NCBI RefSeq assembly: GCF_001411555.2 | Contig: NC_049901.1 | Span: 35,598,838 to 35,662,837 of the forward strand | Length of the DNA stretch: 64,000 bases | Source: Juglans regia | Lineage: Eukaryota > Streptophyta > Magnoliopsida > Fagales > Juglandaceae | Direction of reading: 5' to 3' | Shown: positions 53,601-64,000 of the stretch, piece by piece | Numbering within the stretch: the first letter of the stretch is position 1 | How the letters are laid out: every line of letters starts with the position of its first letter | Position numbers and translations under genes: made by a program | The notes under the pieces: model-generated | Seen by the model: the letters and a program-made list of their open reading frames with translations, nothing else | Told to the model about the DNA's origin: nothing | Database searches by the model: none

Positions 53601-56600
53601 AAGCTGGTTCTGAGGCGTGATCTGCAAACCACTTACATCATTCCCCTCACTATGAACCCCCGAATCATGACCGGTCTTCAGAGCTGTCACATATGATCGT
53701 CTCGCCACCGTGGATGTACTATGGTCTTTATAATTCACCTCCAAGTTGATATTCTCATTCTTCTTTTGGTTTTCCTTTGATCCATCAGCAAAAAGCATAT
53801 CTGCAGCTCTACGTAATTTTGCAGCAAATTTCTTCCAAACCAGACCTTCACACCCTTCAGGAATGGTTACAACACTCCGCCGGCCTCCTCCACCATATTC
53901 AGTGACAGTTAAAAACCTACCATGCTTATTGGAGCATCTTTGAGCCATGAATGTTCTACTGCCTTCGCACAAGTGTTTTGTGAAGTCCAGATTTTTTCCC
54001 GCTTGTGGTACTGCTTCCATTGCAGCCGTCAACCATTCTAGACCACTGTGACCCATCACTACAGATCTCCACACCCTTCTACTCCTCTCCACAATTTTTA
54101 ATGATGATCTCCATGATTCTGGCAAAAGCTCAAAAGCCTTCGATTCCACCCAAAAGTGCACCAGCTGACCCATACTGATCAACCCTTTGACTTTAGATGC
54201 AGGGACATCCCACGCTAAAATGCATCATTCTATCTAGTAAAAGCAGTGCGAGAAGGTGGTTGGAGTTAACAGGTTGGGAAAACCGAGCCCAAAGGCGCAC
54301 CAGGTTGGTAAAAACAGAACCCCTTAATTGAGATAACGGAAACTTCCAGTCGCCGGAGAATGACTGGCGTCGGAGACACCACGATGGGGTTGCCGGAGTC
54401 TGTTGAACACGTCTGTAACGATGGCTAATGCAAAGGCTCAGGTCGCGTGAAGTAACGGAGGAAGTAACGGAAAAACAACATAATACACCCAGTCACCGGC
54501 AAAGGACCGTCGTCGGATGCCTCACCGGAATCCGTTGCCCAAGTTTGTGGCAGAGTTGAGAGTGCACGGCGACAGTACAACACCTTTGACAGAGATGAAG
54601 TGAAAAAACCAAGTTCGCTGGCAAGGACGGCCCTCAGCGAGGACGCCGGGGTCCGCCGGCCTCGTCTGTGACGAAGGTGAGATATCACACTCCGATTGAT
54701 GATGGGTGAGGGGTGGCAGTGGGTTGGTTGAGTTAGGAACTTAGGGTTTCTCACTTCACTATTCACCCTCATAACATGAACATATTAGTAAGAGCATCCT
54801 CATTGGCTTGGCCAAATTCATCTTCAAAATTTAGCTAATATCACACTTTTTTACATTTGCCTATTCCATTTAAATTCAACCCCTACATTGGATTATCCAT
54901 TCACTCTCTATATAATAATAAAATATTATTAATTTAATAATTTTTTTATTTAATTTATTTTTATCACATTTTGTATCTCTACCAATTAAATGTTAATAAT
55001 AATTATATTGTAATTAAATTAATATTAAAAAAATCATATTTTCAAAAGTCATTTAATGCTAATAACAAAAAATATTTGATTAAACTCATTTAAAATTCTA
55101 TCTAAATTTCTTAATTACAAACCAAATAGTATTTTTGCTTGGAGTGAGAAACTAATATTTTAATGTTTGTTTGGAGTGAGAAATTAGTATTTTAATGTTT
55201 GGTGAATCAATTGTGGTTCTCCATATTTGGCCAACCACTGTGGCAAAAATCTAAATTATTTTAGATTTGCCCAATTCAATGTGGGATGTTTTTGACATCA
55301 ATTATGCAAATTTTAGCCAACCTCCTCATTTGACCAAGTCAATGAGGATGCTCTAACATAGGCATATTCTGATAAAAATAAGCAACATAGGCATATTTCT
55401 TATCCTAAACATAGAGGAAGCATACAATATCTAATTTTTGAATAACATGCAATTCACAGCATATCATATAAGAAATAAAAGGGGGCTTCCGAAGAAAAGA
55501 CTGACAATCTATAGCATTCGTGACTTGAAATTTTTTTGTAAAAAGTTAAATTATTGGGAGGGTAAAACCGGAAGGATATGATCTATATCATCGTACAATA
55601 CTCCTTAGCTTCAAAATTCAATAAACTTATTTGAATGAAGTTAGCAAGCATTTACACCACTTTCCACTATTTGACCACCATAAACATCATTTCCAGTCAC
55701 CAAGGAAAGATTTGGTTTCTCCTTTTACTCTTCAAGTTGTTTGTATTATGCTTTCAAAAGTACTTTAGCATGTAATAATTACACTGGATGCATTCTCTGA
55801 TCTTGGATTATATGGTCGTCCTATAATGATGCTCAAACTCACACTTCTTATGACAACCCAATTTTTGGTACTTATTTTCCCTGGTGTGTGTGTGATAAGA
55901 TTTCCTTGAGTGTTCTACTGCAGATGATTTGTAGAACCATGCTAAATAAAAATGATCTTTTATTTTACTTGCTATATCTGCCAGTTACTGATGCGTACTG
56001 TATTTGACTAACTGGTGTACCTGTCAGAGAAGGAGAATCTTTGCCTTTATGGGTTTCCTAATGAACAGTGGGAAGTTAACTTACCTGCTGAAGAAGTACC
56101 TCCTGAGCTCCCAGAACCTGCATTAGGAATCAACTTTGCCAGAGACGGCATGCAAGAAAAGGATTGGCTGTCTCTGGTTGCTGTTCACAGTGATGCTTGG
56201 TTACTTGCAGTGGCATTCTATTTTGGTGCGAGATTTGGTTTTGATAAAACTGACAGGTATATCCTCTCTTTTAACTATCACTTTTTACCATCCTTCCAAA
56301 ATATGGGAAAGTATAGAAGTTGTATAATGTACATATGTACAAATTTTCTCTCAGTTTGTCTCCATTTTTAAGCTATGTTATTTATCAACTTCAGATATAA
56401 TATTTTAATCGTGACATGTAGCCCTATCAAAGAGGTCCATCCTTTGTGTTTCTGATTTGCTTGACTTAAATACGATTAAAGACTCATAAAAAAGTCTAAG
56501 CTTAACAGCTTCACCTGTTCCTATGATGATAAGGATTCCTTTGGTTATTGTAAAATTTCCTGCCGACAATTTTTAGTGTCATCTGTCTATGGATGCATGT

Positions 56601-58307
56601 TTTTGGATTGTGCATTCATTGCACATTTATTAAATCCCTGACTGCTGGGTGTCAACGGGTAGTGACATGATTGTTGATTTGACATGGGCTGGTGGTGTTG
56701 AAATCATGGCAAAGAGCAAATCGAAATGAACTATTTTGGTGATGCTTTACAGGATTTATGAGTCTTTATCACTTATCAAAAAAAAAATTTATGAGTCTTT
56801 ATTATATTTTTCTTTTTACACATGAAATGCAATTTCTGACACAGGAAACGCCTCTTTACTATGATAAATGATCTGCCTACAATATTTGAAGTTGTGACTG
56901 GAACAACAAAGAAACAGGCGAAGGAGAAGTCATCAGTTTCAAATCATAGCAGCAACAAATCCAAGTCAGGCTCAAAAGGGGTAAAAGAAAGATATACTAT
57001 TTTCTTGGTCTTTATTTATCACTAGTATGATATTACCTTTTCCGTGTGACAAAGAAGTTTGTTGTATGCACTCAAGCTAATTTTAAGTTCATCTATCCTC
57101 TGTCTAGTTATCAGGTTTTCCAGGTGTGTCTATTAGTCTAATTGGCATATATCATGTCTTTGTTCATTTAAGTTGAACATTTCAAAATTCGTATGCTAAT
57201 GTTTTTTGTTGTAAAAGATACTTGAGAATTGGTAGGTGTAACTGACATGTTATAACAGAATGCTTTCCTCCATATAGGGAGGGCTTGGTTGCTAAAAGGA
57301 AATTGAAGAATTTAGGAGACATGCTCAGAGATTGTAAGGAAACTGTGCTTAGTGGAGAGCTTTCATGCTCATCCTGATTTCTATTTGTACATACGTTGAT
57401 GCTTAAAATGCATAAGCCTTGGTCGGTTGCTTTTTTTATTTGTTCTGTGTGGGACCTGACCAATTTTACAATAAAAAGAGACTTAATAATATGGTTGCAT
57501 GCCCTTTTAATTTTGCATTAACTTTTTCTTTGTGCAAATAATAAGAAGCCTACCCCTTAATTCAATAAATTAGTATGATGACTCTGTGATTCACAATTTT
57601 TCTATTCTGCAACATGTCTATGTCCCATTTTTCTAAAATATCCTTTTAAGTGATTTATTTTTTATTTAATTTTGATCTCAAGAATATGTTAAAGGCTTAG
57701 TTGAGTTCATTTAACAAATATTTATGTGTGTCTAAACGTATTGACCAATCTTGAATAATAATTCAACGAGTGTGGTTACCTGAAATAGGTTTTGTCATGT
57801 CTGTTTATTGAATACTTTCTATTTTGGGTGTTGTTGCTGCCGGACAGTGCTATCTGTTTTTTGAATACTTTCTATTTTGAGTGTGAATTCTTGTTTATTT
57901 TACAATCCATGTCTTAGTAATTACTTCATTGTGCTTTCATGATCTGGCCTTGAATGCTATTTGTTTTGATTGACGCATCACTTTATTTGCATGCCTCCAC
58001 TGATGTATCTTTTCTTTAAATGGCCAAAAAAAAAAAGCAACAGCGAGGATCCGAATTGGTCAAGTTCGCAAAGGGAATGCTGGCAAAGGATGAGGATGAC
58101 GTAGTGGATGAGGAAGATGAAGAAGATCATGGGGAGACCTTGTGTGGGGCATGTGGGGAGAATTATGCCGCAGATGAGTTCTGGATATGTTGCGATATAT
58201 GTGAGAAGTGGTTTCATGGCAAGTGCGTGAAGATCACCCCTGCGAGGGCTGAGCACATCAAGCAGTACAAGTGCCCCTCGTGCAGCAACAAGAGAGCACG
58301 CCCTTGA
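50693..58307 (+). CDS. Alfin-like PHD finger protein
   Basis: Nuclear histone reader of the Alfin-like family; its PHD finger binds H3K4me3/2 and it works in transcriptional repression and stress responses. Exons: 50693-50789, 50930-50962 (33-nt micro-exon), 56028-56256, 56845-56980 and 58044-58307. All phases agree, giving 252 aa, the family's usual size. The Alfin N-terminal domain spans about 8-138 ([40 protein letters not shown]). A Ser/Lys-rich linker and an acidic patch (181-193) follow. The PHD finger is at 199-245, C199-C202-C215-C218-H223-C226-C242-C245, with Trp221 as the expected methyl-lysine cage residue. Intron 2 is 5.1 kb and contains a 2.2-kb retroposon and a MITE. The last intron's acceptor (CAACAG at 58038-58043) is preceded by an A-run, which is unusual. 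Confidence 0.95.
52559..52574. repeat. Left 16-bp target duplication of the retroposon
   Basis: CTCATAACATGAACAT, identical to 54768-54783. Duplications this long are typical of LINE-machinery insertions. Confidence 0.9.
52754..53320 (-). CDS. Second open block of the retroposon
   Basis: Minus strand, 188 codons, immediately after the ORF at 54182-53373 with a 52-bp gap containing stops. It is rich in Val, Glu and Pro ([40 protein letters not shown]) and ends in a basic [15 protein letters not shown] tail. No recognised domain. The copy at 39.6 kb is truncated before this block. Confidence 0.4.
   Translation of the reverse strand: MGSTSGISVETYVIECHSPQVTFVPEETIAPLSELKENGVIQLVKGPVKVAHKGSPEVKGLDVIPLEITNGVAEEVRYLNIDLALVPCLESGVQLDTMSGDIVAPLVSLPPIANWILPKVNEIQQFVGISHGGCEDQFKELITAIEASHSLETKSSFKKNRELRLFLTINYEAKGGSSTRGKSKGRAL
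53373..54182 (-). CDS. Retroposon ORF of unknown function
   Basis: 269 codons. The ORF's upstream limit lies near the end of the leader, and the first in-frame Met gives [20 protein letters not shown]. Downstream comes a conserved-looking block with [38 protein letters not shown] and [16 protein letters not shown], then a Lys/Asn-rich stretch and a leucine-rich helical segment ([20 protein letters not shown]). I recall similar 'QRCSN.HGRFL...EYGGGGRR' sequences in repetitive plant proteins but cannot name the family. No catalytic motif or zinc knuckle is visible. The next block (53320-52754) may be a separate exon or the frame-shifted continuation. Confidence 0.5.
   Translation of the reverse strand: MISMGQLVHFWVESKAFELLPESWRSSLKIVERSRRVWRSVVMGHSGLEWLTAAMEAVPQAGKNLDFTKHLCEGSRTFMAQRCSNKHGRFLTVTEYGGGGRRSVVTIPEGCEGLVWKKFAAKLRRAADMLFADGSKENQKKNENINLEVNYKDHSTSTVARRSYVTALKTGHDSGVHSEGNDVSGLQITPQNQLVAMHNSLKEMETQLVELKVVIAFLSTKIDLLSTGGNKVVKNKTKIGSNPLNSDKRKRKIGFSPIPITRNYYKCLL
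54768..54783. repeat. Right 16-bp target duplication of the retroposon
   Basis: CTCATAACATGAACAT, identical to 52559-52574. Confidence 0.9.
54792..55353. mobile_element. Harbinger-type MITE (GAGCATCCTCATTGG ends)
   Basis: 562 bp, flanked by TAA on both sides (54789-54791 and 55354-55356). The terminal repeats GAGCATCCTCATTGGCTTGG and the inverse of GAGCATCCTCATTGACTTGG match at 19 of 20 positions and continue with CCAAAT/TCAAAT. AT-rich interior, no ORF. It lies 8 bp beyond the retroposon's right duplication. Confidence 0.85.
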
Positions 58308-60118
58308 TATCACAGGGAGGTGGATTGATTCTCATCCCTTGTAATTCTCTTATGTTGGACTTAGCTAACTATTTACTTAGTCAGTTTTTTTTTTTTTTTT
58401 TTGTTCCATTTTAGTGCAGCATATATGTAATTCAGTAATTTGGTCTTGGGGATAATGTTATTTGGACATGTTAAATATTTGGTAGTTTGCAGATTCTGAA
58501 CATGTCTCCTGTTAAATCTGAACTATGACATGTATTTTCCACTGTGTAAGAAATCATTTCCCCTGTCAAGGTGCAAAAGACTTTGATTTATCACTCCTCT
58601 GTTTTGGAAGCTTACAAATGCTTTTTTGCTTCTATCTAGATGCGTGAAACATGAGGGCTGCTGTGAGTGCAAGTGGCGGTTGCCACGTTTGTTGTCTAGG
58701 ATTACTGTGCCATTGCTCCTTCTGATCTCTCTATCTAAGCATTTTTTCTTTGGGTGCTTAGGAGTAAGTTTTCTGTTTATCATCGAAGACATGTTAACCT
58801 TAGAAAGAATAGCATTTTTCGTATACATAATCTGACTTACATCCATCTCCAGGGTAATGGGCATGCATGCTGGTTCTTCGGATTTTCTTCACTTCTCTGT
58901 TATCAAGAGGAACTTCGGTTTTTTTTTTTTCCCTGAAGCCTACGGGCTACTGCACTCTCTCTCTCTCTCTCTCTCTTCAATGATAGTAGGAAAATTGCTT
59001 ATCCCTAGAAATTGTACACCTATTGAATATGAAAAGTGTTAGATCTATATAGAAATCTTACAAAATCAAATTTACAAAATCGTGTAGTTTAATTTGATAC
59101 GTTAGATTTACTTTATTAAAAAAAAAAACACGTTACAAGTTAACGGATCACATGGAGGCATGCTTGTTCATAAGTTTACATTTGTAGGATTTATTTTCTT
59201 ATTGAGCATTGAACCTTGAAATCTGAACCTCCTGAAATAAGAGGAGAAATGCCAATAGTCTGGACTACAAGTGTGCTGGCCTAAGATGTTAAAGCTGTCA
59301 GGGTATTTAACATGAAATCATTATGATTATTTGTTGAGTTACAGGTTTTACATGGATGAAGTGGATCAAAGTTTAAATAAAGCATCTTGTGCTGAGAAGT
59401 AAGCATTCATACGGATGACATGGATCGATGTTCCAAGATGGCATCTCTCTCTTCTCCTGATAAGTGACTCTGAACTGTCTCAAAATTTCGAATCTTTAGT
59501 TTGTTGTGGAGAGGGAAAAACAAAAACAAAAACAAAATCTCAAGTTGGGGGAATTCCCATGCAGCTTCCCTTGTCGTTTTAATTAATAATTCGATAAGAT
59601 AAGCATGCAATGCATATGCCATGTGAGACGAAATATGATTCATGAAAGTCAGTGACCGTAAAGGCTTTGGTAAAAGACATTTACAAGGTTGGTTGATGTG
59701 AACTATTTTTGCTTAAATTCCATGGCTATGCATTTTGCCCAACTTTCTTTGTATCATATCCATAAATCAAAAAGGAAAAGGGGGGCAAAGCAAGAGGAAA
59801 AAAGAGAAAATTCATCAAATTGCTGCAGTACAAATTTTTTCATTCTTCAACACACTAACCAATTGTTCTTGCATGCATGATTTCAAAAAAAATAACAGAT
59901 TTACAAGAGAGAATTTAAGATATAGAAACCTGTTTACAATTACAATAGTGCATAAATTGCATCATTGCCTGCTCTCAAACACCATCCTGTTTACAAATTA
60001 GCAACCGGTTCAAGTTGCCTTTAGCCCTCTTGGCTCGAGTAGCAAATCACAATGAGATCAACCGTTTTGCATTGAAGGTTAGACCCCTCACAAGAAAGAT
60101 TCAGATTACACGCTCCAC
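58308..60118. other. Convergent 3' flanks of the Alfin-like and PMI1-related genes
   Basis: No separate gene recognised. It includes a long T-run (about 58386-58402) and a (CT)n microsatellite (about 58953-58973). The two genes end 1.8 kb apart, tail to tail. ORFs in this stretch are short and unmotivated. Confidence 0.5.
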
Positions 60119-60262
60119 TCAGCGCAGCCTGATAGTTTCATTTGGTAAGATAATATTGGGGTTCCGTATATGTGGATTTAATGCTGCCAATTCCTTCCAT
60201 TTAGCTCCTGTACCATGAACACGAGATGAGATGCTCCACAAGGTATCCCCAGGTTGCACCTT
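60119..60262 (-). other. LysM-like C-terminal motif of the PMI1-related protein
   Basis: The final 47 residues open with VQPGDTLWSISSR, the classic first strand and helix of a LysM, and close with NPNIILPNETIRLR, the classic last strand. LysM usually binds GlcNAc polymers, but this protein has no signal peptide, so the ligand, if any, would be cytosolic. Confidence 0.7.
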
Positions 60263-63200
60263 TGTTGTCGCTGGCACGGCAGACTTAGAAACGGACTTTG
60301 CCTTCATAAATGGATGCTTATTGCTCTTCCCCATTCCATTAGCAAGCAACCAGCGGGAACCAGATTGCTGCTGCGTTGAGGAACCCCAAAGCTTCTTTTT
60401 TCCAGGCTCTGTCTTCAGACCTGCAACATGGACTTCAGCGATTCTAAACTGAGCAACGCCCTCCTCTTCGGTAGTTTTCGCTTCTTTTATTTCTTCTTTT
60501 GTCTCCTTTACCGATGACTCAGACTCGTCATCTTCCTTGTCAATGTTCCTTACCATTGGAACCGTGCTGTATATTTTTGGCTTCGGTGGGAGAAACACTC
60601 TCTCAACTTGAATAAGAGCAAGCATTGGTGCACCGACCTGCTCATAATTTCGCAGTGGATCACGAAGTTGCACCATTAAAGCCACTGTGAAGTTGTTCCC
60701 CAGTAAACCACACTTTCTGCTAGAGCCTTTGCCTCGTCTTCTCTCTCCCTTCGAACCTCCACGAATCGAGTCCAAAGAGTTAGCATGATGGGCTGCAAGG
60801 ATTTTAGAAGTACGTTCACTGATACAATCTTCATCCTCAATTTCACCAGAATCCAGCCTCATCCATTCATCAAGACTTAAAGAGAGGCCAATTAATCCAT
60901 CAACATCATCGCTACCATCTTTTATGTCCAACAACTGCAATCCAGCAGCTCCATCCAAACCTAAGGACCCGCTGATGTTAATTCCCTTGCCCTGGAGAGC
61001 TGAGATTTCCCCACTAGGCTGTGCACTGATGTTTACAGGCGCATCTCCATCTGACATATCAGATTGTATTCTCAAACCTTCCATAGAAAGTGCTTCAATT
61101 TTATGCATAGCTAAAGGAGCAAGATCTTCTAGGGAGACATATTCCGAGCCCGCTACGTTGCCTGCCGAGCTGGAACTAAATTTATCAGACTCAGGTTCAG
61201 CTGACCTCCCTTTAACTCTCTTTTGCCCACCAAACGTGTCTTGTCCAACCACTGATTCATGCTGCAACAAAGATTGCCTGTACCAAGATGATATAATATA
61301 TAATCAGGATAGCATTTTACCAAAGTACATCAAATAGACAGAAATATAACGTGTCTTGACTTCCAAGCAAACAAAAATGGTCTCAACAAACCTCTCAGGT
61401 CCCTCCAAGGAGGGTGCAGCTTCCCATGCTACTTGCTGCATTGTCTTTCCAGTGATATCTTCCAAAGGCATCAACTTATTGGCCTGCATAGAAAGCTTTT
61501 CGATTCCCACTGAGGCCAAACGCTGCAGTATCTCCATTGTCTCAGAACCCATTTCTGCAGGTACAACAACTGGACTAGAAACCTGCATGATCAAATTCCC
61601 ACCACTTTTAGCATTATTGAAAAGGGAGGGATCCATAGACCGTACAAACCCTCCATTTTTTGTCTGAAGAAAGGGACCTAACCCTTCACCAAGAGAAGGC
61701 AATTCAACTGGCCCTTCAGGAGGTAAATCAATTGGGCTCCCAAACCCATCAGAGCTCTTTGGTGGAGAATGTTGAAAAGCATTTTCATTCAATCCCCACT
61801 CACGCATTAAGGCTTCTGTTTCCAAGTCTTCCAACATTTTCGCCCTTGTTTTGCTCTTCTCTGTATGACTCGCTATCTGGGGCTCCTCCTCAGCATCTTG
61901 AACCACTGATGAAAGTTCAGATAAGTTCCCCCATACAGAGCCAGTTGGAGCATAGTGGCCACTTTCAGCTTGGCCCTCACCATCTACATTAAAATCAAAT
62001 AAAGAACAGCCCCCAGCAAGAGCCTCCTCCTCAAATTGTCTCAACAGACGCTCTCTCGGGGATTCAGGCTCGCTCTCAGAACTCAAACCGAATGGACTAT
62101 GTTCTATCCCCAGCATGTTTAGGAACTCACTCGCAATGGATTCAGAATCATCGTCCAAGCTGAGTGACTTACCTTGACCATCCGTTTTACAATCTGGTTC
62201 AAGCTCCATGAAATTCTCATGGTCTGGAGATTCTAATGCTGCTGTCTCCAATTCTGATGCATTATTTAGAGCTGACTCTAATTCTTTCATGAGTGCTTCT
62301 TTGGTGCCAATGTCATCCTCTATCGTAGTGCAGTCGCGTAACACAAGTTCGTTGTCACATCTACCAGTTTCCTCATCCTTGGAATCAAGATCAGAGCTCT
62401 CCTTAAAAGCTACCTGTCCACCAGTGTCAATTTCAATGTCAGAACTTTCAACCGGAGCAATATCAGCAACCATTAAAATGACTTCCTCTGGCTTCTTAGA
62501 CTCCTTTGATGACAATTCTATGCCCTGATCAACCACAGAAAACTCATTCTCTCCACACTCGGTTTCAGCATTTTCTTTAGCAGAGTCAGACAAAAAATTG
62601 GAATTTGGTTTAATGGGCTCAAGATGTTCAGTAGAGGCATTAAGATGAGGCTTGTCAACTGGACATTCCAACTTGTCTTCATCAAATTTTCGATACAGAA
62701 TATCAACCGAATTTGCAAGTTCTGACTTAGATATTGGAAAAACCTCGTGAAGGTCTTTTATGCTCTCCACAGTATGTGATGTAGCACGAGACGGCTGGTT
62801 TCTTATGCTTGGAAGACTTTCAGCACGGTGCATTCTGCTCTGGCCATCACCTTGACCAATTTTCGTCTGCGCTTTAACCATACTCCGACTATTCTGCCTT
62901 GAAGCCAACACCTCCGTGCTTCTAGGTGCACTGGGATTATCACCTATCACTAAATATCCAAAACTAACATTCATCAACGCACCTTTAGCCTTTCCTGCCA
63001 ATTTAAAATCTGTTGTCCACGTCCCAGAGCTCTTCTCCTCCTCTAATTCCTCCAGCGTCAGAGGCAGTAGCCTCGTGAGATCAACCCGATGCTTCCCCAA
63101 ATCAAGTTCTGGCACACCATAAACGGAAGCATAGAGCAGAAAATGCTTTGCCTCATACTTTGCCGAATGGTGTGGTCCATTCCTACTACCATAAACCGAG

Positions 63201-63658
63201 CATGTATGAGACAATTTCTCTTCAAACTCTGCCATACCTTGGAGAACCTTCACTGGACGAGTGACCAGGACCCCGTCCCGCCGCTTCCAATGCACGCAAA
63301 GACTAACATCATTGAAACTTGAGGGCAACCCCTCGATGGAATGGACTACGAGAGAAAAACAACAGTTAAACCTCCGGTTTCGGATATGGGACAGGGCCTT
63401 CAATGGCCTCCAGTTCCAAATGGACTTCTTTTCTTTTCGTGAGGGGTCCTCCTCATCTGGTTTAAGCTTCGACTGAGGATCTGGTAAGTGGGTTTTTCCA
63501 GAAGACTTGGACCGAGTGTTGGCTCTAGAAATCGAACTCCTAGATGGGTTTTTTTCCAGGTATAAGGCTTTGCTTATAGTTTCAATCTCATTCAGCAGCT
63601 TCCGATTACCTGAATCATCACCAACCTTCTTCCCAGCTTCAACTTTCGAATACATCAT
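60119..63658 (-). CDS. PMIR1: PLASTID MOVEMENT IMPAIRED1-RELATED1-like protein
   Basis: Plant-specific NT-C2 protein. PMI1 and its relatives act in light-driven chloroplast and nuclear positioning through actin. Two exons: 63658-61392 and 61277-60119, minus strand, GT-AG, phases matching, 1141 aa. This fits the PMI1-related branch (about 1160 aa) better than PMI1 itself (about 840). Order: a conserved N-terminus (RKLLNEIETISKALYL), WNWRPLKAL at 81-89, the NT-C2 domain at about 93-245, an acidic disordered middle, conserved EEEALAGGCSLFDF and EDLETEALMREWGLNE blocks, and a C-terminal domain (EYVSLEDLAPLAMHKIEAL). The last 47 residues form a LysM-like repeat (VQPGDTLWSISSRVHGTGAK to NIILPNETIRLR). 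The start is the first of two ATGs (63658). Confidence 0.93.
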
Positions 63659-64000
63659 CTTTTTTCCCGAAAATCAAAAAAGAAAAAAAAAACTCTAAAT
63701 TCAGGAAAAAAATCAAATTTCCAAATCTTGACAATTCGAACGTATTAGGTAAGTCACCGTTGGATTTGAATGCAAATTACTTTAACATTTTACAAGTCTA
63801 CTGAACTTGGCATCAATTACCGGACGGAGGTAGGTGGGAACAAAACTCTCCAATGAAGCAGAATTCTCCAAAACCCTAATACCCGATCGAAATCATAGCT
63901 TCTCCATCTGAAAAATTCAAGCCCTGAACATTCAGAAATATACGAGAGTGGAATTCAAAAGAAAACTCAAATACACGTATAAAAGAAGGAAAAGGGAAAG
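63659..64000 (-). promoter_or_regulatory. 5' UTR and upstream region of the PMI1-related gene
   Basis: AT-rich, with an A/T-run next to the start codon. No TATA box or clear leader intron could be fixed before the window ends. Confidence 0.4.

Larger units (their letters stand above)
52575..54767 (-). mobile_element. Unclassified retroposon in Alfin-like intron 2
   Basis: 2193 bp bounded by a perfect 16-bp duplication. On the minus strand the 3' end is A-rich after a (TA)n tract, so it was inserted by target-primed reverse transcription. It encodes no reverse transcriptase. It has a leader of about 580 bp, then the ORF at 54182-53373 and a second open block at 53320-52754. A degraded relative lies at 39595-40830. 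It may be a non-autonomous LINE derivative or a retroposed host-type gene family. Confidence 0.8.

Noticed and set aside
58020..58307. A separate small PHD-finger gene starting at the ATG at 58020
   Set aside because: The PHD is the last exon of the Alfin-like gene: the acceptor at 58043/58044 joins in phase and gives the family's usual length.
1..64000. CRISPR arrays, bacterial operons, rRNA genes or organellar insertions
   Set aside because: No regularly spaced repeats with unique spacers, no rRNA or plastid gene sequence recognised. All coding signals are those of plant nuclear genes or plant mobile elements.

Overview
The window is plant nuclear DNA. It has spliced genes with GT-AG introns, AT-rich spacers, and a dense load of Copia, LINE, SINE, MITE and Pack-MULE-type elements. 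The genes are typical of a woody eudicot. A Fagales/Juglandaceae source is my guess from the style of the repeats and cannot be confirmed here.

Five host genes can be reconstructed exon by exon, with phases that agree at every junction: (1) PDAT1-type phospholipid:diacylglycerol acyltransferase, + strand, 6 exons, 668 aa (1205-12409); (2) an NF-YA (CBF-B/HAP2) transcription factor, + strand, 5 coding exons, 317 aa (22995-25304), with a spliced leader carrying upstream ORFs and a miR169 target site in its 3' UTR; (3) a WAV2/BEM46 (ABHD13-like) alpha/beta hydrolase, + strand, 7 exons, 315 aa (41267-46676); (4) an Alfin-like PHD-finger protein, + strand, 5 exons, 252 aa (50693-58307); (5) PLASTID MOVEMENT IMPAIRED1-RELATED1, - strand, 2 exons, 1141 aa (60119-63658), convergent with the Alfin-like gene. 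These are independent housekeeping or regulatory genes, with no sign that they act in one pathway.

Mobile DNA fills most of the rest. A 5.1-kb Copia element with 205-bp LTRs lies antisense in PDAT1 intron 3 and is itself split by a Harbinger-type MITE. Two tRNA-derived SINEs and a hAT MITE sit in or near the NF-YA introns. A 6.5-kb LINE with a 15-bp target-site duplication (29790-36292) is interrupted by a hAT MITE with a perfect 8-bp duplication and by a Harbinger-type MITE. A second, decayed LINE follows at 36.8-38.1 kb. WAV2 intron 6 holds a Mutator-type, Pack-MULE-like element of 1.88 kb with a captured CCCH zinc-finger (ZFWD) fragment, nested inside a MITE. Alfin-like intron 2 holds a 2.2-kb retroposon with a 16-bp target duplication and an unrecognised ORF; a second degraded copy lies upstream of WAV2.

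Gene debris includes a truncated RPB11 copy that keeps its intron (26710-26924) and two C-terminal exons of an unidentified coiled-coil protein (15.4-15.8 kb, - strand). The points most worth following up are the Pack-MULE-like capture, the unknown retroposon family, the RPB11 relic, the NF-YA leader uORFs with the miR169 site, a C-terminal LysM-like motif in the PMI1-related protein, and a secreted-looking cysteine-rich 81-aa ORF inside PDAT1 intron 4.
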